Shown: positions 17,501 to 26,289 of the stretch, piece after piece | Position numbering within the stretch: the stretch's first letter is position 1 | How the letters are laid out: each line of letters begins with the position of its first letter | DNA from: Paraburkholderia caledonica NBRC 102488 | Lineage (GTDB): Bacteria > Pseudomonadota > Gammaproteobacteria > Burkholderiales > Burkholderiaceae | Assembly (NCBI RefSeq): GCF_000685095.1 | Contig: NZ_BAYE01000009.1 | Coordinates: forward strand, 124,001 to 188,000 | Direction: 5' to 3' | DNA: 64,000 bases | Made by a program: the position numbers and the translations under genes | Notes under the pieces: model-generated | What the model was told of the DNA's origin: nothing | Database searches by the model: none | What the model saw: only the letters and a program-made list of their open reading frames with translations

Positions 17501-18847
17501 TTACGCTTGCGCCGTTGCGCTTGCCAGTTCTTCGAAGCTCACTTCCTTGTCCGTCACCTTGGCCTTGCTCAGCACGAATTCGACGACGTTCGCTTCAACG
17601 ACGTACGCTTCCATTTCAGCAAGACGTTGCTGGTTCGAATAATACCAGCGGACGACTTCCTTCGGGTCTTCGTAGCTTTTCGCGAATTCGTCGACTTCTG
17701 CGCGGATCTGCTCCGGCTTCGCCTGCAGGTCGTTAGCCTTCACCAGCTCGGCCAGCACGAGACCCAGCTTGACGCGGCGCTCGGCCTGTTCCTTAAACAT
17801 AGCGGCAGGAATCGGCGCATCTTTAGCGTTCGGCACGCCGCGCTGCTCCAGGTCCTGACGCGCCATTGCGACCAGACGCTCCTGGTCCTGCTCGATCAGT
17901 GCGTTCGGCACGTCGAGTTCCGAAATCTTCAGCAGCGCGTCCATGACCTGATTCTTGACGATGGCTTGCATGCGGCGCTTCGCTTCACGCTCCAGATTGT
18001 CTTTGATCTCGGCACGCATCTTGGTCAGGTCGCCGTCTTCAATGCCGAGCGACTTCGCGAATTCGGCGTCGATTTCCGGCAGGTGCGGCCACTCGATCTT
18101 CTTCATCGTGATCGTGAATTGCGCCGTCTTGCCGGCGACGTCCTTGCCGTGATAATCGGCCGGGAACGCCAGATCGAATTCCTTCGTTTCGCCGACCTTC
18201 AGGCCCGTAGCTGCCGTTTCGAATTCAGGCAACATGCGACCTTCGCCCAGCACGAACGCGAAGTCTTCGGCGCTGCCGCCCTGGAACACTTCACCGTCGA
18301 TCTTGCCGACGAAGTCGACCGATACGCGATCGCCTTCCTTGGCGGCCGTGTCACCGCCGCCGTCGCCGTGCTCGCCGGCTTCACCGCGAGCGTGGAAATG
18401 CACGCGCTGCTTGCGCAGGATTTCCAGCGTGCGGTCGATTTCCGCTTCGCTGATGGTCGTCGTGGTGCGCTCGATTTCAGCCGTGGCGACGTCGCCCAGC
18501 TTCACTTCCGGATAGACCTCGAAGGTCGCGTCGAAGGCGTAATCGCCCTCGGTAGCGTCGGCCTTCGGCGCGAAGCTCGGCTGGCCGGCGACGCGCAGGT
18601 TTTCGGCGCGGCTGATGTCGAAGAATTCCTTGCCGACCTTGTCGCTCAGCACTTCAGCTTCCACCTGGCCCGAATACTGTTGCGTCACCATCTTGAGCGG
18701 CACCTTGCCCGGGCGGAAACCCGGCATGCGCACGTTCTTCGCGAGTTGACGGATACGCGAGTCCACTTCCTTCTGCACGGCGTCCTTCGGCAGGGAAATC
18801 GTTACGCGGCGTTCGAGCTTGCCGAGGTTTTCAACAACGTTAGCCAT
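17501..18847 (-). CDS. tig: Trigger factor
   Basis: Ribosome-associated chaperone and prolyl isomerase of 448 residues. The N-terminal ribosome-binding domain contains the family signature around MPGFRPGKVPLKMV (about residues 40-53), close to the GFRxGKxP motif. The FKBP-like domain spans about 155-245 and begins near DRVSVDFVGKIDGEVF. The C-terminal arms are helical and charged. It heads the leftward quality-control block and has its own terminator. A candidate -10 box (TAAAAT) lies at 18968-18973, about 120 bp upstream. Confidence 0.97.
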   Translation of the reverse strand: MANVVENLGKLERRVTISLPKDAVQKEVDSRIRQLAKNVRMPGFRPGKVPLKMVTQQYSGQVEAEVLSDKVGKEFFDISRAENLRVAGQPSFAPKADATEGDYAFDATFEVYPEVKLGDVATAEIERTTTTISEAEIDRTLEILRKQRVHFHARGEAGEHGDGGGDTAAKEGDRVSVDFVGKIDGEVFQGGSAEDFAFVLGEGRMLPEFETAATGLKVGETKEFDLAFPADYHGKDVAGKTAQFTITMKKIEWPHLPEIDAEFAKSLGIEDGDLTKMRAEIKDNLEREAKRRMQAIVKNQVMDALLKISELDVPNALIEQDQERLVAMARQDLEQRGVPNAKDAPIPAAMFKEQAERRVKLGLVLAELVKANDLQAKPEQIRAEVDEFAKSYEDPKEVVRWYYSNQQRLAEMEAYVVEANVVEFVLSKAKVTDKEVSFEELASATAQA

Positions 18848-19289
18848 GGCTTCAATCGTCCTAAAATTATTCGAGCGAATTCAGTTATCTTCTCCGTGCC
18901 GCATTTGCGCGCCTGCGCCGCGGGCTTGCAGGCCACCGGCAGCACGGTTGAGTCCAAAGAGCCGAATATTTTAGCAAACTATTTGCGCGGCTAACCGGGA
19001 TTCGACGGTTGCGCCTACTTTTATCGGCATCCAGAGCCGTTTCGGGTGCTTTTTTTAGCGGTTTTGCGCTTCTCCCATGAAGCAGCCGGGCCGACAAGCC
19101 GGCACTGCTGCACCACACCTCGCCACGCATGACAATGCCGGCTATGCCGTTCGGCATATTCAGTCGAAGTGACCATGCTGCTAAGCTAGCGAACACGCTT
19201 GGGGCTGCGCTGCGTCCGCTGAACAGCCCGCCTCGCCAGCGGCTTTCCCGCCCGGTACTACAGTACTACTCCAACCATTCAGAGACACC
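18848..19289. other. Intergenic region between divergent tig and glycerate kinase
   Basis: About 440 bases without a convincing gene. It holds a tig -10 candidate (TAAAAT on the minus strand, 18968-18973, weak -35) and a plus-strand terminator-like hairpin at 19027-19056 that no annotated gene uses. The short frames here do not look coding. Confidence 0.5.
19027..19056 (+). terminator. Orphan terminator-like hairpin
   Basis: GCATCC (19027-19032) pairs with GGGTGC (19044-19049, one G-U) and is followed by seven Ts. No plus-strand gene ends here, so it may close a small RNA or be fortuitous. Confidence 0.4.
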
Positions 19290-20435
19290 ATGCCCAATTC
19301 GCCGTCCTCGCCTGTCGTCGTCATTGCCCCGGATTCGTTCAAAGGCTCGCTCGGTGCCGAACAGGTCGCGCAGGCGATCGCGTCGGGCGTGCGGCGGGCG
19401 CGCCCGGACGCCGAGGTGCGCATCTGCCCGATGGCGGACGGCGGCGAAGGCACGCTCGACGCGATGCTGACGAGCGGCGGCGAGCGCCGCAAGCTGACTG
19501 TGCGCGGCGCGGCAGGCCCCGTGCGCGAAGCGCTGACAGGCATCCTCGCCGACGGCAGCGCAATCGTGGAAACCGCGGAGATCGTCGGCATCACAGACTC
19601 GGTTGGTATGGGCGTACCGGTTCAGGCGCGCAATACGCGTGGGATGGGCGAAGCAATCAGCGCGCTACTCGACGCAGGAGTGCGGCGGTTTTTCGTCGCA
19701 CTGGGCGGCAGCAGCACCAATGACGGCGGCGCGGGTCTGCTGGCGGGTCTCGGCCTGAAACTATTCGACGCGCAAGATCGGGAACTGGAGCCGACGCCCG
19801 AGCAACTGGCGCGCGTTGCACGGGTCGACGTTTCACAGCTAGACGCGCGGCTCGAGCACACACAGTTCATCGGCATGTCCGATGTGGACAATCCACTGAC
19901 CGGCGAGCATGGGGCGACGGCGGTCTTCGGCCCGCAAAAAGGCGTCGCCCCGGAGCAGGTCGCCACGATCGACGCGGCTCTCGCCCGCTACGCCGATCTG
20001 CTGGAAGCGGCGCTCGGGCGCACGGCTCGCAACCTTCCCGGCGCGGGTGCCGCAGGTGGACTCGGCTTTGCGTTGCACATGCTCGGCGCTCAGTTCGAGC
20101 CTGGCGCGGAAACGGTCGCGCGGCAGATCGGCCTCGACGCGGCACTGCAGGGTGCGAACTGGTTGATCACCGGCGAAGGACGCTCCGACGTGCAAACGCT
20201 ACACGGCAAGGCGCCCTTCATCGCATGCCGTCATGCGCAGTCTGCAGGTGTGCCGGCCACGCTGCTGTCAGGCGCCGTGGACTCCGCAGCACTGCCGCGT
20301 CTAGCCGAATATTTCAGTGGTTGCTTCTCGCCGGCCCCTGGACCAATCACGCTTGAATTCGCGATTCGCGACGCTGCACGTCTCCTGGCGGATGAGGCCG
20401 AACAACTGACGCGTTTGAAGTACGGCGCGCGTTGA
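19290..20435 (+). CDS. Glycerate kinase (GarK/GlxK family)
   Basis: A 381-residue type II glycerate kinase that phosphorylates D-glycerate to 2- or 3-phosphoglycerate with ATP. The N-terminus VVVIAPDSFKGSLGAEQVA is the family hallmark. Further signatures are CPMADGGEGTLDAML, FFVALGGSSTNDGGAGLL, MSDVDNPLTGEHGA, FGPQKGA-type residues (FGPQKGVAPEQ) and ITGEGRSDVQTLHGKAP. Glycerate arises in glyoxylate, glucarate and galactarate use; no pathway partners lie nearby, so the feeding route cannot be inferred. It is followed after 64 bp by a MarR regulator on the same strand. Confidence 0.93.
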   Translation: MPNSPSSPVVVIAPDSFKGSLGAEQVAQAIASGVRRARPDAEVRICPMADGGEGTLDAMLTSGGERRKLTVRGAAGPVREALTGILADGSAIVETAEIVGITDSVGMGVPVQARNTRGMGEAISALLDAGVRRFFVALGGSSTNDGGAGLLAGLGLKLFDAQDRELEPTPEQLARVARVDVSQLDARLEHTQFIGMSDVDNPLTGEHGATAVFGPQKGVAPEQVATIDAALARYADLLEAALGRTARNLPGAGAAGGLGFALHMLGAQFEPGAETVARQIGLDAALQGANWLITGEGRSDVQTLHGKAPFIACRHAQSAGVPATLLSGAVDSAALPRLAEYFSGCFSPAPGPITLEFAIRDAARLLADEAEQLTRLKYGAR

Positions 20436-20499
20436 CCCGGCGGCATGGTTGCGGCAACAATCACAGCGCCACAACCGCGTCACTCATCACGGGAAGACC

Positions 20500-20952
20500 A
20501 TGAAGGACTCCGCCAAAGCCGGCTTGGAACAGCTCCTCACATATCGTCTGCATGTACTCAACAAGCTCGCGGAGCGTGGTATCAGCGAGCGTTACCAGGA
20601 CAAGCTCGGCGTGACGCTGCCAGAGGCTCGCGTGATCGCGTCGGTGGGATCGTTTGGACCGTTCTCGATCATGGAACTTGCGAGGCATGCCAATCTCGAC
20701 AAGAGTCAGGCAAGTCGCGCCGCCGAGGCTTTGATCAGACAGGGGATCGTCAAACGCGAAGCGAGTGTGGAAGACGGCCGCGTCGTGCTCGTGTCGCTCA
20801 CGCCCGAGGGCCGCGCGTTGTATCGCAGGGTCATGCCGATTGCGCGCAAATGGAACGGCGATCTGTTCAACTGCCTTGACGAGAAACAGAAGCTCGCGCT
20901 TGGCGAAGCGCTCGATAAAGTCATCGAAACGATGACTGCGCCTGACGCGTGA
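20500..20952 (+). CDS. MarR-family transcriptional regulator
   Basis: A 150-residue winged-helix repressor-type protein. A helical dimerisation segment (LTYRLHVLNKLAERG) precedes the DNA-binding domain. The recognition helix region is IMELARHANLDKSQASRAAEALIRQGIV, and the wing follows in EDGRVVLVSLTPEGR, the typical MarR DxRxxxxxLTxxG pattern. I start at the ATG reading MKDSAKAG because GGGAAG lies just upstream. It follows glycerate kinase by 64 bp and may be cotranscribed. Ligand and targets unknown. Confidence 0.87.
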   Translation: MKDSAKAGLEQLLTYRLHVLNKLAERGISERYQDKLGVTLPEARVIASVGSFGPFSIMELARHANLDKSQASRAAEALIRQGIVKREASVEDGRVVLVSLTPEGRALYRRVMPIARKWNGDLFNCLDEKQKLALGEALDKVIETMTAPDA

Positions 20953-21049
20953 ACTGAGAATAAAAAACGGCTACGAGCACTGCGCGGGTTGCGCCGCGCA
21001 GATATGACGCACGCGGCGGCTTTAAACCCCGCTACGCCGCGCGCGTGGA

Positions 21050-21262
21050 ATCCGCCGTGAGTTGTTTGCGTACGCTCCGCCATTCAAATCGACCATGAGT
21101 TGCGCACGCTCTGCGCTTCGAACCAACCACGAGTTGCACGCGCTCCTGCGACGAACGAACCATGACGTGGACACGTTTGTGATTGCCAAACCCACCATGA
21201 CTGCGTGCACGTCCCGCCCTTCAAACCTAGCCGCAACTCGCGCGTCGCAGACTATTGAAAAG
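21050..21262. repeat. Degenerate tandem repeat, about 34 bp per unit
   Basis: Five to six diverged units follow one another, each near the pattern ACCATGAGTTGCGCACGC then about 14 variable bases ending in AACCA or AAACC. Clear unit starts are near 21093, 21127, 21160 and 21195, with weaker units at both ends. Unit length varies (33-36), so it does not hold one reading frame. It fills most of the gap between the MarR gene and the convergent DUF3999 gene. Confidence 0.5.
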
Positions 21263-21270
21263 CGTGCAAT

Positions 21271-22803
21271 TCAGGCGCCGCCATCACGCTGATGCCCGCC
21301 TTGCGTCGTGCCCGCCACACCACCGGCCATTGAATTGGCTGCATTCTGGGTAGGAGCGCTGGCCGCTTGAGCAGTGTCCGTCGAAGCAGCAGATGTAGTC
21401 GCGAAACCAGTCGCCGCACCTCCCGGCACGGCCGCCGCGGCTTCACCCGCCGGCACCCTGGGCGATACGCTGCGAGCAATGCGCCAGGCTATGGCCGCAA
21501 TCGCTCCGACGGCAAGAACCAGAGCGGCCCACAGCACATACCGGCGGTGTGCATCGGCACTCGCCGACGATGGCGCATTCGCATTCTGCTCAAGCGCCAC
21601 AGGTTCGCCGACGCGCGCCGTGACCACCGCCGACGAAGCTGCCATCAGCAGTTCGTCGCGCCCGACGGCCGTCGATACGGCCGCGGCATTGCCCACGCCG
21701 AGCGTAAAAGGCGCCGCGCCATGCGCGGCAAAGGTCAGCGTCGCGGGGCGCCAGCCTGCTGCGATGGTCAACGCTCCATTTCCGAGCCCGCCGTTGCGCG
21801 TATCGACGACCACGCGCCAGTGACGGTCCGTGTCGGGCGTCAGTTGCAGCGAAGGATTGTTCTGTTCGACATCGCCGTTATGCAAACGGAAGAGCGTCGC
21901 ATTCGACACCTCGCGCCATGCTGCGCCGAGTGCGCCGCGTGAATAGACGACGGCAGGCGCCACCGTATTCGGCTGCGGCAAATGGAGGCGCAAACGGTCG
22001 ACCGGATACGGTCCGCCAGTCGAGAAAAAATATTCGCCGGCCTTGGGTCCCGCCTGCGCCACGATGTTTTCGCGCCATTCACGCTGCTTGTCCGCGACTT
22101 GCACGCCACCCGAGCCGGTCGCCTGCACTTCCACATTCATCGATTCGAGATACGGCGCGCCGTCGAGCCAATGCAAGCGCAGATAACGAGCGCGCGCACC
22201 GCTCAGCTCTACGCGGTCCTGGCTCAGCGTGCTGCCGTTGTAGCTGACCTTGAGCAATTGCGCGTCGCCGGCGGGCTGCCAGTTCCGCAAGTCGTCGCTC
22301 GATTCAACCGACACCCGCCCCTGGTAGTTATCGTCACGAAGAAGAATCACCAGCGCGCTCACGCGGCCCTCGCGCGAGGCCTCTCCCGCGTCGATCAGAT
22401 CCGTGTCGTGCTGGGCGCGACCCGGCGGCGCAGCGGTGGCGCGCAGCGAGCCGTCGGCCGCGATCGTCACACCGACCGGCGCACCGATGTGGCCTGCTGG
22501 CGCCGGGCGCAGCGGAAACCATCGCGCCGGGCGCAAAGTCGGCGGCGTGCGTGCCGGCTCGCGCGGTCCCTCGAGCGAATACGGCACGGGCTCGCCCGCG
22601 CCGTTGAATACGCGCACGTCGCCGAGATCGTTGCGCTGACTGGCGCTATAGACGGCGGCCGGCAGCGTGACGCTGTAATAGGCGGCGCCCTCGTCGAGCT
22701 GCAGCGCAAAGTGCCGCGCGAAATTTTCGGCGCAGGCGGGTGCCGCGGCCCACGCGGACCCGATCACGGCGCACCAGGCCGTCACCTTCAGAAAATGCTT
22801 CAT
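21271..22803 (-). CDS. DUF3999-family exported membrane protein
   Basis: A 510-residue protein with an N-terminal signal peptide (cleavage near PACAEN), a long beta-rich periplasmic part, and a single C-terminal transmembrane helix (VLWAALVLAVGAIAAIAWRIA) followed by a low-complexity Ala/Gly/Thr tail. Motifs such as FALQLDEGAAYYSVTLPAAVY and LGDVRVFNGAGEPVPYSLE match DUF3999, which has no known function. Such genes are commonly found beside DUF2339 membrane proteins. Here its ATG overlaps the TGA of the DUF2339 remnant (ATGA), showing former translational coupling. With the partner broken, this protein may be orphaned. Confidence 0.82.
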   Translation of the reverse strand: MKHFLKVTAWCAVIGSAWAAAPACAENFARHFALQLDEGAAYYSVTLPAAVYSASQRNDLGDVRVFNGAGEPVPYSLEGPREPARTPPTLRPARWFPLRPAPAGHIGAPVGVTIAADGSLRATAAPPGRAQHDTDLIDAGEASREGRVSALVILLRDDNYQGRVSVESSDDLRNWQPAGDAQLLKVSYNGSTLSQDRVELSGARARYLRLHWLDGAPYLESMNVEVQATGSGGVQVADKQREWRENIVAQAGPKAGEYFFSTGGPYPVDRLRLHLPQPNTVAPAVVYSRGALGAAWREVSNATLFRLHNGDVEQNNPSLQLTPDTDRHWRVVVDTRNGGLGNGALTIAAGWRPATLTFAAHGAAPFTLGVGNAAAVSTAVGRDELLMAASSAVVTARVGEPVALEQNANAPSSASADAHRRYVLWAALVLAVGAIAAIAWRIARSVSPRVPAGEAAAAVPGGAATGFATTSAASTDTAQAASAPTQNAANSMAGGVAGTTQGGHQRDGGA

Positions 22804-23440
22804 TGTTCAGTTTCCCCGACCACTCGCGTGGGCGGCAACGGTGAGAAGTAGCCGATCAGCAGCAACATCGCGCCGACGCCGATAAACGATACGAACACGA
22901 TACGATCCGCTCGACACCGGTCACTGCGACAGGTCGAACAGGAACAGTTTGACGACGGTCGCGGCGAGCAATGCGCCGCCGATGACCCAGACGACACGGC
23001 TTGCGCGCCGGGTGGTCCAGATCATCGCCGCGAGTGCGCATACTGTCCAGAATATCGAAACCGACGCCGGCACGAGCATCGACTGCGACATGTCGACGAA
23101 CTCGTATGGCACCACGGTCAAATGATGCAGCGTGCGCAGCAGCTTCGCGTTTCAAGCAGAGAACGCCGGTTGCCCCGATCAACACTTGCAAAAGGCCACG
23201 GATAGCGGCGTAAAAACAATCGCGCACAGCTGCACGATGCTGTCACGCCTCGTGAGCCGCAAACCCGCGAAGGCGAGTGCGCTCTGGCCGACAAGAAAAA
23301 AGCTGCTGCAACGCGATCGACGCGAACACCGCGGCATTATCGTACGCCGCGTCGAAATGACTATGCAATGTACGCAGCGGCGAGGCATTGCAATCAAAGT
23401 CGGCAGCAACGCTCATCGAGCGCCGCGGTCTTCGCGGCAA
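22800..23440 (-). pseudogene. Decayed DUF2339 membrane protein gene
   Basis: Fragments of the C-terminal region of a DUF2339 multi-pass membrane protein appear in different minus-strand frames. One fragment (about 22921-23160) reads LLRTLHHLTVVPYEF ... SIFWTVCALAAMIW ... VVKLFLFDLS and stops. The reading then shifts frame into RIVFVSFIGVGAMLLLIGYF and SPLPPTRVV to the stop at 22800. Farther upstream (about 23180-23440) are more hydrophobic scraps in two frames. Intact members are usually many hundreds of residues longer, so most of the gene is deleted. The stop overlaps the DUF3999 start by four bases. The upstream boundary is approximate. Confidence 0.65.
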
Positions 23441-23554
23441 TGTACCAATCGTGTCAAAATTCGGGATCTGACGCCGCGCCGGTTATCGAATGCATTCACT
23501 CAACGACCCGCGCGGCGTGCAAGTCGATCGTTTAATCTAATCAGGAAAGTTTTA

Positions 23555-23842
23555 GTGGATCTCAACAAACAGATCGCGGCGCTCACCGCGTCCGAACTCC
23601 AGACGGCCGGCGCGAGCCAGGCGACGGCCATCGCAGTCAGTGTGCTGCTGCGTCATCTGCGCTCGCCGGAACTGGCGAAGCTGTTGTCGTCGGCATTTGA
23701 AAACCATCAGGCGGTCATGCTGCAAACGCCTTGGCCCGATCAGATGCTGCAGGCCTTCGAATCGACTCGACGCTTTCTCGAGGGCGCCGCGCAAGCCGAC
23801 CTGCCCGGCACCCAGGCGCCGCCGGAAACGCCGGTCGCCTGA
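23555..23842 (+). CDS. Small conserved hypothetical protein
   Basis: A 95-residue protein from a GTG start (VDLNKQIAALTASELQ) with AGGAAAG about 8 bp upstream. It is helical, with leucine-rich segments (AIAVSVLLRHLRSPELAKLLSSAFENH), and has no signal peptide, cysteine or known motif. I favour this start over longer readings, which run through the pseudogene and lack homology-like character. It is closed by a terminator at 23868-23904. Function unknown. Confidence 0.65.
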   Translation: MDLNKQIAALTASELQTAGASQATAIAVSVLLRHLRSPELAKLLSSAFENHQAVMLQTPWPDQMLQAFESTRRFLEGAAQADLPGTQAPPETPVA

Positions 23843-23867
23843 GCGCACGAACAGGCGGCCTGAAAAC

Positions 23868-23904
23868 GCAAAACCCCGCCAGTCCAACGACCTGACGGGG
23901 TTTG
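23868..23904. terminator. Bidirectional terminator between the small hypothetical gene and tRNA-Leu
   Basis: AAACCCCG (23871-23878) pairs with CGGGGTTT (23896-23903), extended by an inner CAG/CTG. It lies between a rightward gene and the leftward tRNA, so it can serve both. Confidence 0.75.
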
Positions 23905-23917
23905 CGTTACATAAAAG

Positions 23918-24004
23918 TGGTGCGAGGGAGGGGACTCGAACCCCTACACCCTTGCGGGCGTCAGGACCTAAACCTGGTGCGTCTACCAATTTCGCCACCC
24001 TCGC
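23918..24004 (-). tRNA. tRNA-Leu (anticodon TAG)
   Basis: An 87-nt class II tRNA on the minus strand with encoded CCA. The acceptor stem is GCGAGGG/CCCTCGC, the D-arm is GCGAAATTGGTAGACGC, the anticodon loop contains TTTAGGT with TAG, the long variable arm is TGACGCCCGCAAGGGTGT and the T-arm is GGGGTTCGAGTCCCC. Confidence 0.97.
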
Positions 24005-24221
24005 AGCCGGACAAGCGTTGTGCGTCTTGCCCGATGTCCTGCACGCTTTGCGCGACACCCAAAGGTGCACGCCCAAAAGCGTAAGCGCGAGATTCTAACG
24101 CATTGATTCGCGCTTGTCTGCAACTGCCGCGCATCTGTCCTTACACCGCCGGTGCTACAATTTTCGGCTTCGTGCACGCTTGCCGTGCCCTCTTCGCCTG
24201 CCCTTCCCCACATTCCAATCC

Positions 24222-25058
24222 GTGAATTTCGACGAATATTGCCAGCAAAAAGCGGCGCCGCCAGGATCGAGCACTTACTACGCGCTTCGGCAAGCTCCCG
24301 CAGCCAGTCAGCCGCGCCTGACCGCGCTGTTCGCATTGCGCCGCGAGTTCGAGGAAACGGTCAAGGAAGTCAGCGATCCGGCCATTGGCCGCACCAAGCT
24401 TGCCTGGTGGCAGAACGAACTGGCCGCGCTTACTGCGGGCACGCCCACGCACCCTGTTTCGAAGGCGCTCGCGGCCTCGCTGCCCGACGTGAAGGCCGAA
24501 TACCCGGCGCTGCAGGCGCTCCTGAGCGGCTTTGAGATGGACCTCGACCAGGCGCGCTATCTCGACTATCCGACTTTGCGGCGCTATGTTCAGGCGGTCG
24601 GCGGGACCTTTGCCTCGTTAGTGGCGCGCGGCTCGAGGACCCAAGCGTCTGCCGACGGTTCACAAGCGCCGGATTGGTCGGCGCCGTTAGGCGAAGCACT
24701 GCTGCTCGCACAGCTCGTGGTCGAAACGGGCAATGATGCGCGCCACGGCCGCATCTACATCCCTATTGACGAAATGCAGCGCTTCAATGTGACAGCCGCG
24801 GACCTGATCAATCGAAAATACAGCGACGCATTCACCGAACTCATGCGCTTTCAGACGAAGCGCGCTCGTGATGCCGTGCGAACGGCGCTCGCCGCCGTCC
24901 CGGCCAACGAGCGCCGTTCGCAGCGCGCGCTGCTCGCGCAAGGCGCGCTCGCGTCCGCGCTATTGGATGAGATCGAACGCGACGGCTACCACGTGTTGCA
25001 TCAACGTATCGCGTTGACGCCGATCCGCAAACTGTGGATCGCCTGGCGCGCGAAGTGA
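24222..25058 (+). CDS. Squalene/phytoene synthase-family protein
   Basis: A 278-residue all-helical trans-isoprenyl synthase-like protein. A GTG start (VNFDEYCQQKAAPPGSSTYYAL) gives the family N-terminus, with the SSTYYAL substrate-pocket segment. The central region has KLAWWQNEL, and the second acidic motif region reads ETGNDARHGRIYIP, similar to hopanoid-type HpnC/HpnD enzymes. The first motif is acidic but not a classical DDxxD (RREFEETVKEVSD). The family condenses farnesyl or geranylgeranyl diphosphates to presqualene, squalene or phytoene. No hpn or carotenoid genes are adjacent, so the product cannot be assigned. Confidence 0.8.
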   Translation: MNFDEYCQQKAAPPGSSTYYALRQAPAASQPRLTALFALRREFEETVKEVSDPAIGRTKLAWWQNELAALTAGTPTHPVSKALAASLPDVKAEYPALQALLSGFEMDLDQARYLDYPTLRRYVQAVGGTFASLVARGSRTQASADGSQAPDWSAPLGEALLLAQLVVETGNDARHGRIYIPIDEMQRFNVTAADLINRKYSDAFTELMRFQTKRARDAVRTALAAVPANERRSQRALLAQGALASALLDEIERDGYHVLHQRIALTPIRKLWIAWRAK

Positions 25059-25125
25059 GCGCCGCCGCGCGCCCTTTGCGGGTCGCGTCGTCCGGCGTCC
25101 GGTTTGGCGCGGAGCGCGCCGGCCG

Positions 25126-26289
25126 TCAAACGCGCAGCAAAGGCAGCGGCGCAAACTGCTGGCGCAGAATCGCCGCGGCATCGAGCCCCCACCATTTCGC
25201 AAGCACGGTGGCGTAGAGCCGGCGGAAGTCAACGGCGACCGGTAAGTTGCCATGGCCATCGAGCCGTCCAAGCTCCGGCGGCGCACCGTGCAAGCCCCCG
25301 AGCACACGTCCGCCCATCATGAAATGCGGCGCCGACGTGCCGTGATCGGTACCGTTGCTGTCGTTCTCTCGTGGATACCGCCCGAACTCGCCATAGGTCA
25401 TGACGAGCGTGTCGTTCCAACGGCCCAGTTCGATCAGCGCCGATCTCATCGCTGTCAGGCCTTCGGCAAGCTGCCTCAACAATGTGCGGTGCCTGTACGG
25501 CTGGTTGCGATGCGTGTCGAAGCCGTTGAGCGTCAGGCGAATCGCCGCAACGCCGCCGCGTTTGCCCGCTGCCGCGCGCGGCATGTCGTCGGCTTGGAGC
25601 ATACGCATTGCCGTTTCAATCGACGCGCCGAACGCGCTGCAAGGAAAACCCGTCGTCAGCTGCGGCGCGCGTGCCAGTGGCTTGGGCCTCGCGCCATCGT
25701 ATGTCATGGCTTTTGCGGTACCAGGACCTTGCATTGAATTCAGGAGAGCCCGCGCACGAGCGCCGTTCGCGAGCGGCCCCATTTCAGCATTGCCAATGAC
25801 CACGCCGTCTGCAGCGAAATCTGCGGGCAACGGGGCGCTTCTGAAAGCGCGAGTGAGCCAGCCGTCGCGCAGATACTCATCGGCGTGGGAAGCGGTGTCC
25901 CATATCTCCACCGAGCGGAAATGCGAGAGATTGGGCTGCGCGTAGCCGACGCCCTGGATAATCGCCAGTTGCCGGCTGTGCCAAAGCGGCATTAACGGTT
26001 CCAGTGACGGATGCAAGGCCGTGCGACCATCCAGTTGGATAACCTGCTCGCGCTTGATGCCGATTTTCTTACGCAGCCGGTAGTACGCAGGATCCGCAAA
26101 TGGGATGACGGTGTTCAGGCCGTCGTTGCCGCCCTTCAACTCGACGAGGATCAGCAGGTTGCCGTATCCGGGACGCAGCGCGGGCAGCTTACTTGCGCTA
26201 TGCGCGGCGGGCTGCGCGCTCAGCGCACGAGGCAGCCACAGAGTCGCGCTGGCGGCGGCGCTCATCGAGAGAAAGCTGCGTCGTTTCAT
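25126..26289 (-). CDS. DUF1501 exported protein (sulfatase-like fold)
   Basis: A 387-residue protein with a twin-arginine-like signal (MKRRSFLSMSAAASATLW) ending near ALSAQ. The mature part has LVELKGGNDGLNTVIPF at the N-terminus, the HPSLEPLMPLW segment, NLSHFRSVEIWDTA, and late motifs MTYGEFGRYPRENDSNGTDHG and HFMMGGRVLGG. These define DUF1501, whose members belong to the alkaline phosphatase/sulfatase superfamily and are often exported. DUF1501 genes usually follow a DUF1800 gene; none is visible upstream. The gene is leftward and convergent with the synthase gene. Function unknown. Confidence 0.85.
   Translation of the reverse strand: MKRRSFLSMSAAASATLWLPRALSAQPAAHSASKLPALRPGYGNLLILVELKGGNDGLNTVIPFADPAYYRLRKKIGIKREQVIQLDGRTALHPSLEPLMPLWHSRQLAIIQGVGYAQPNLSHFRSVEIWDTASHADEYLRDGWLTRAFRSAPLPADFAADGVVIGNAEMGPLANGARARALLNSMQGPGTAKAMTYDGARPKPLARAPQLTTGFPCSAFGASIETAMRMLQADDMPRAAAGKRGGVAAIRLTLNGFDTHRNQPYRHRTLLRQLAEGLTAMRSALIELGRWNDTLVMTYGEFGRYPRENDSNGTDHGTSAPHFMMGGRVLGGLHGAPPELGRLDGHGNLPVAVDFRRLYATVLAKWWGLDAAAILRQQFAPLPLLRV

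Noticed and set aside
21050..21262. Possible CRISPR array
   Set aside because: Units are contiguous and diverged along their whole length, with no constant repeat plus unique spacer pattern and no cas genes.
23552..24336. Minus-strand frames over tRNA-Leu and plus-strand frames beside it
   Set aside because: Contain VAKLVDAPGLGP and EGTRTPTPLRASG strings that come from translated tRNA-Leu, not proteins.
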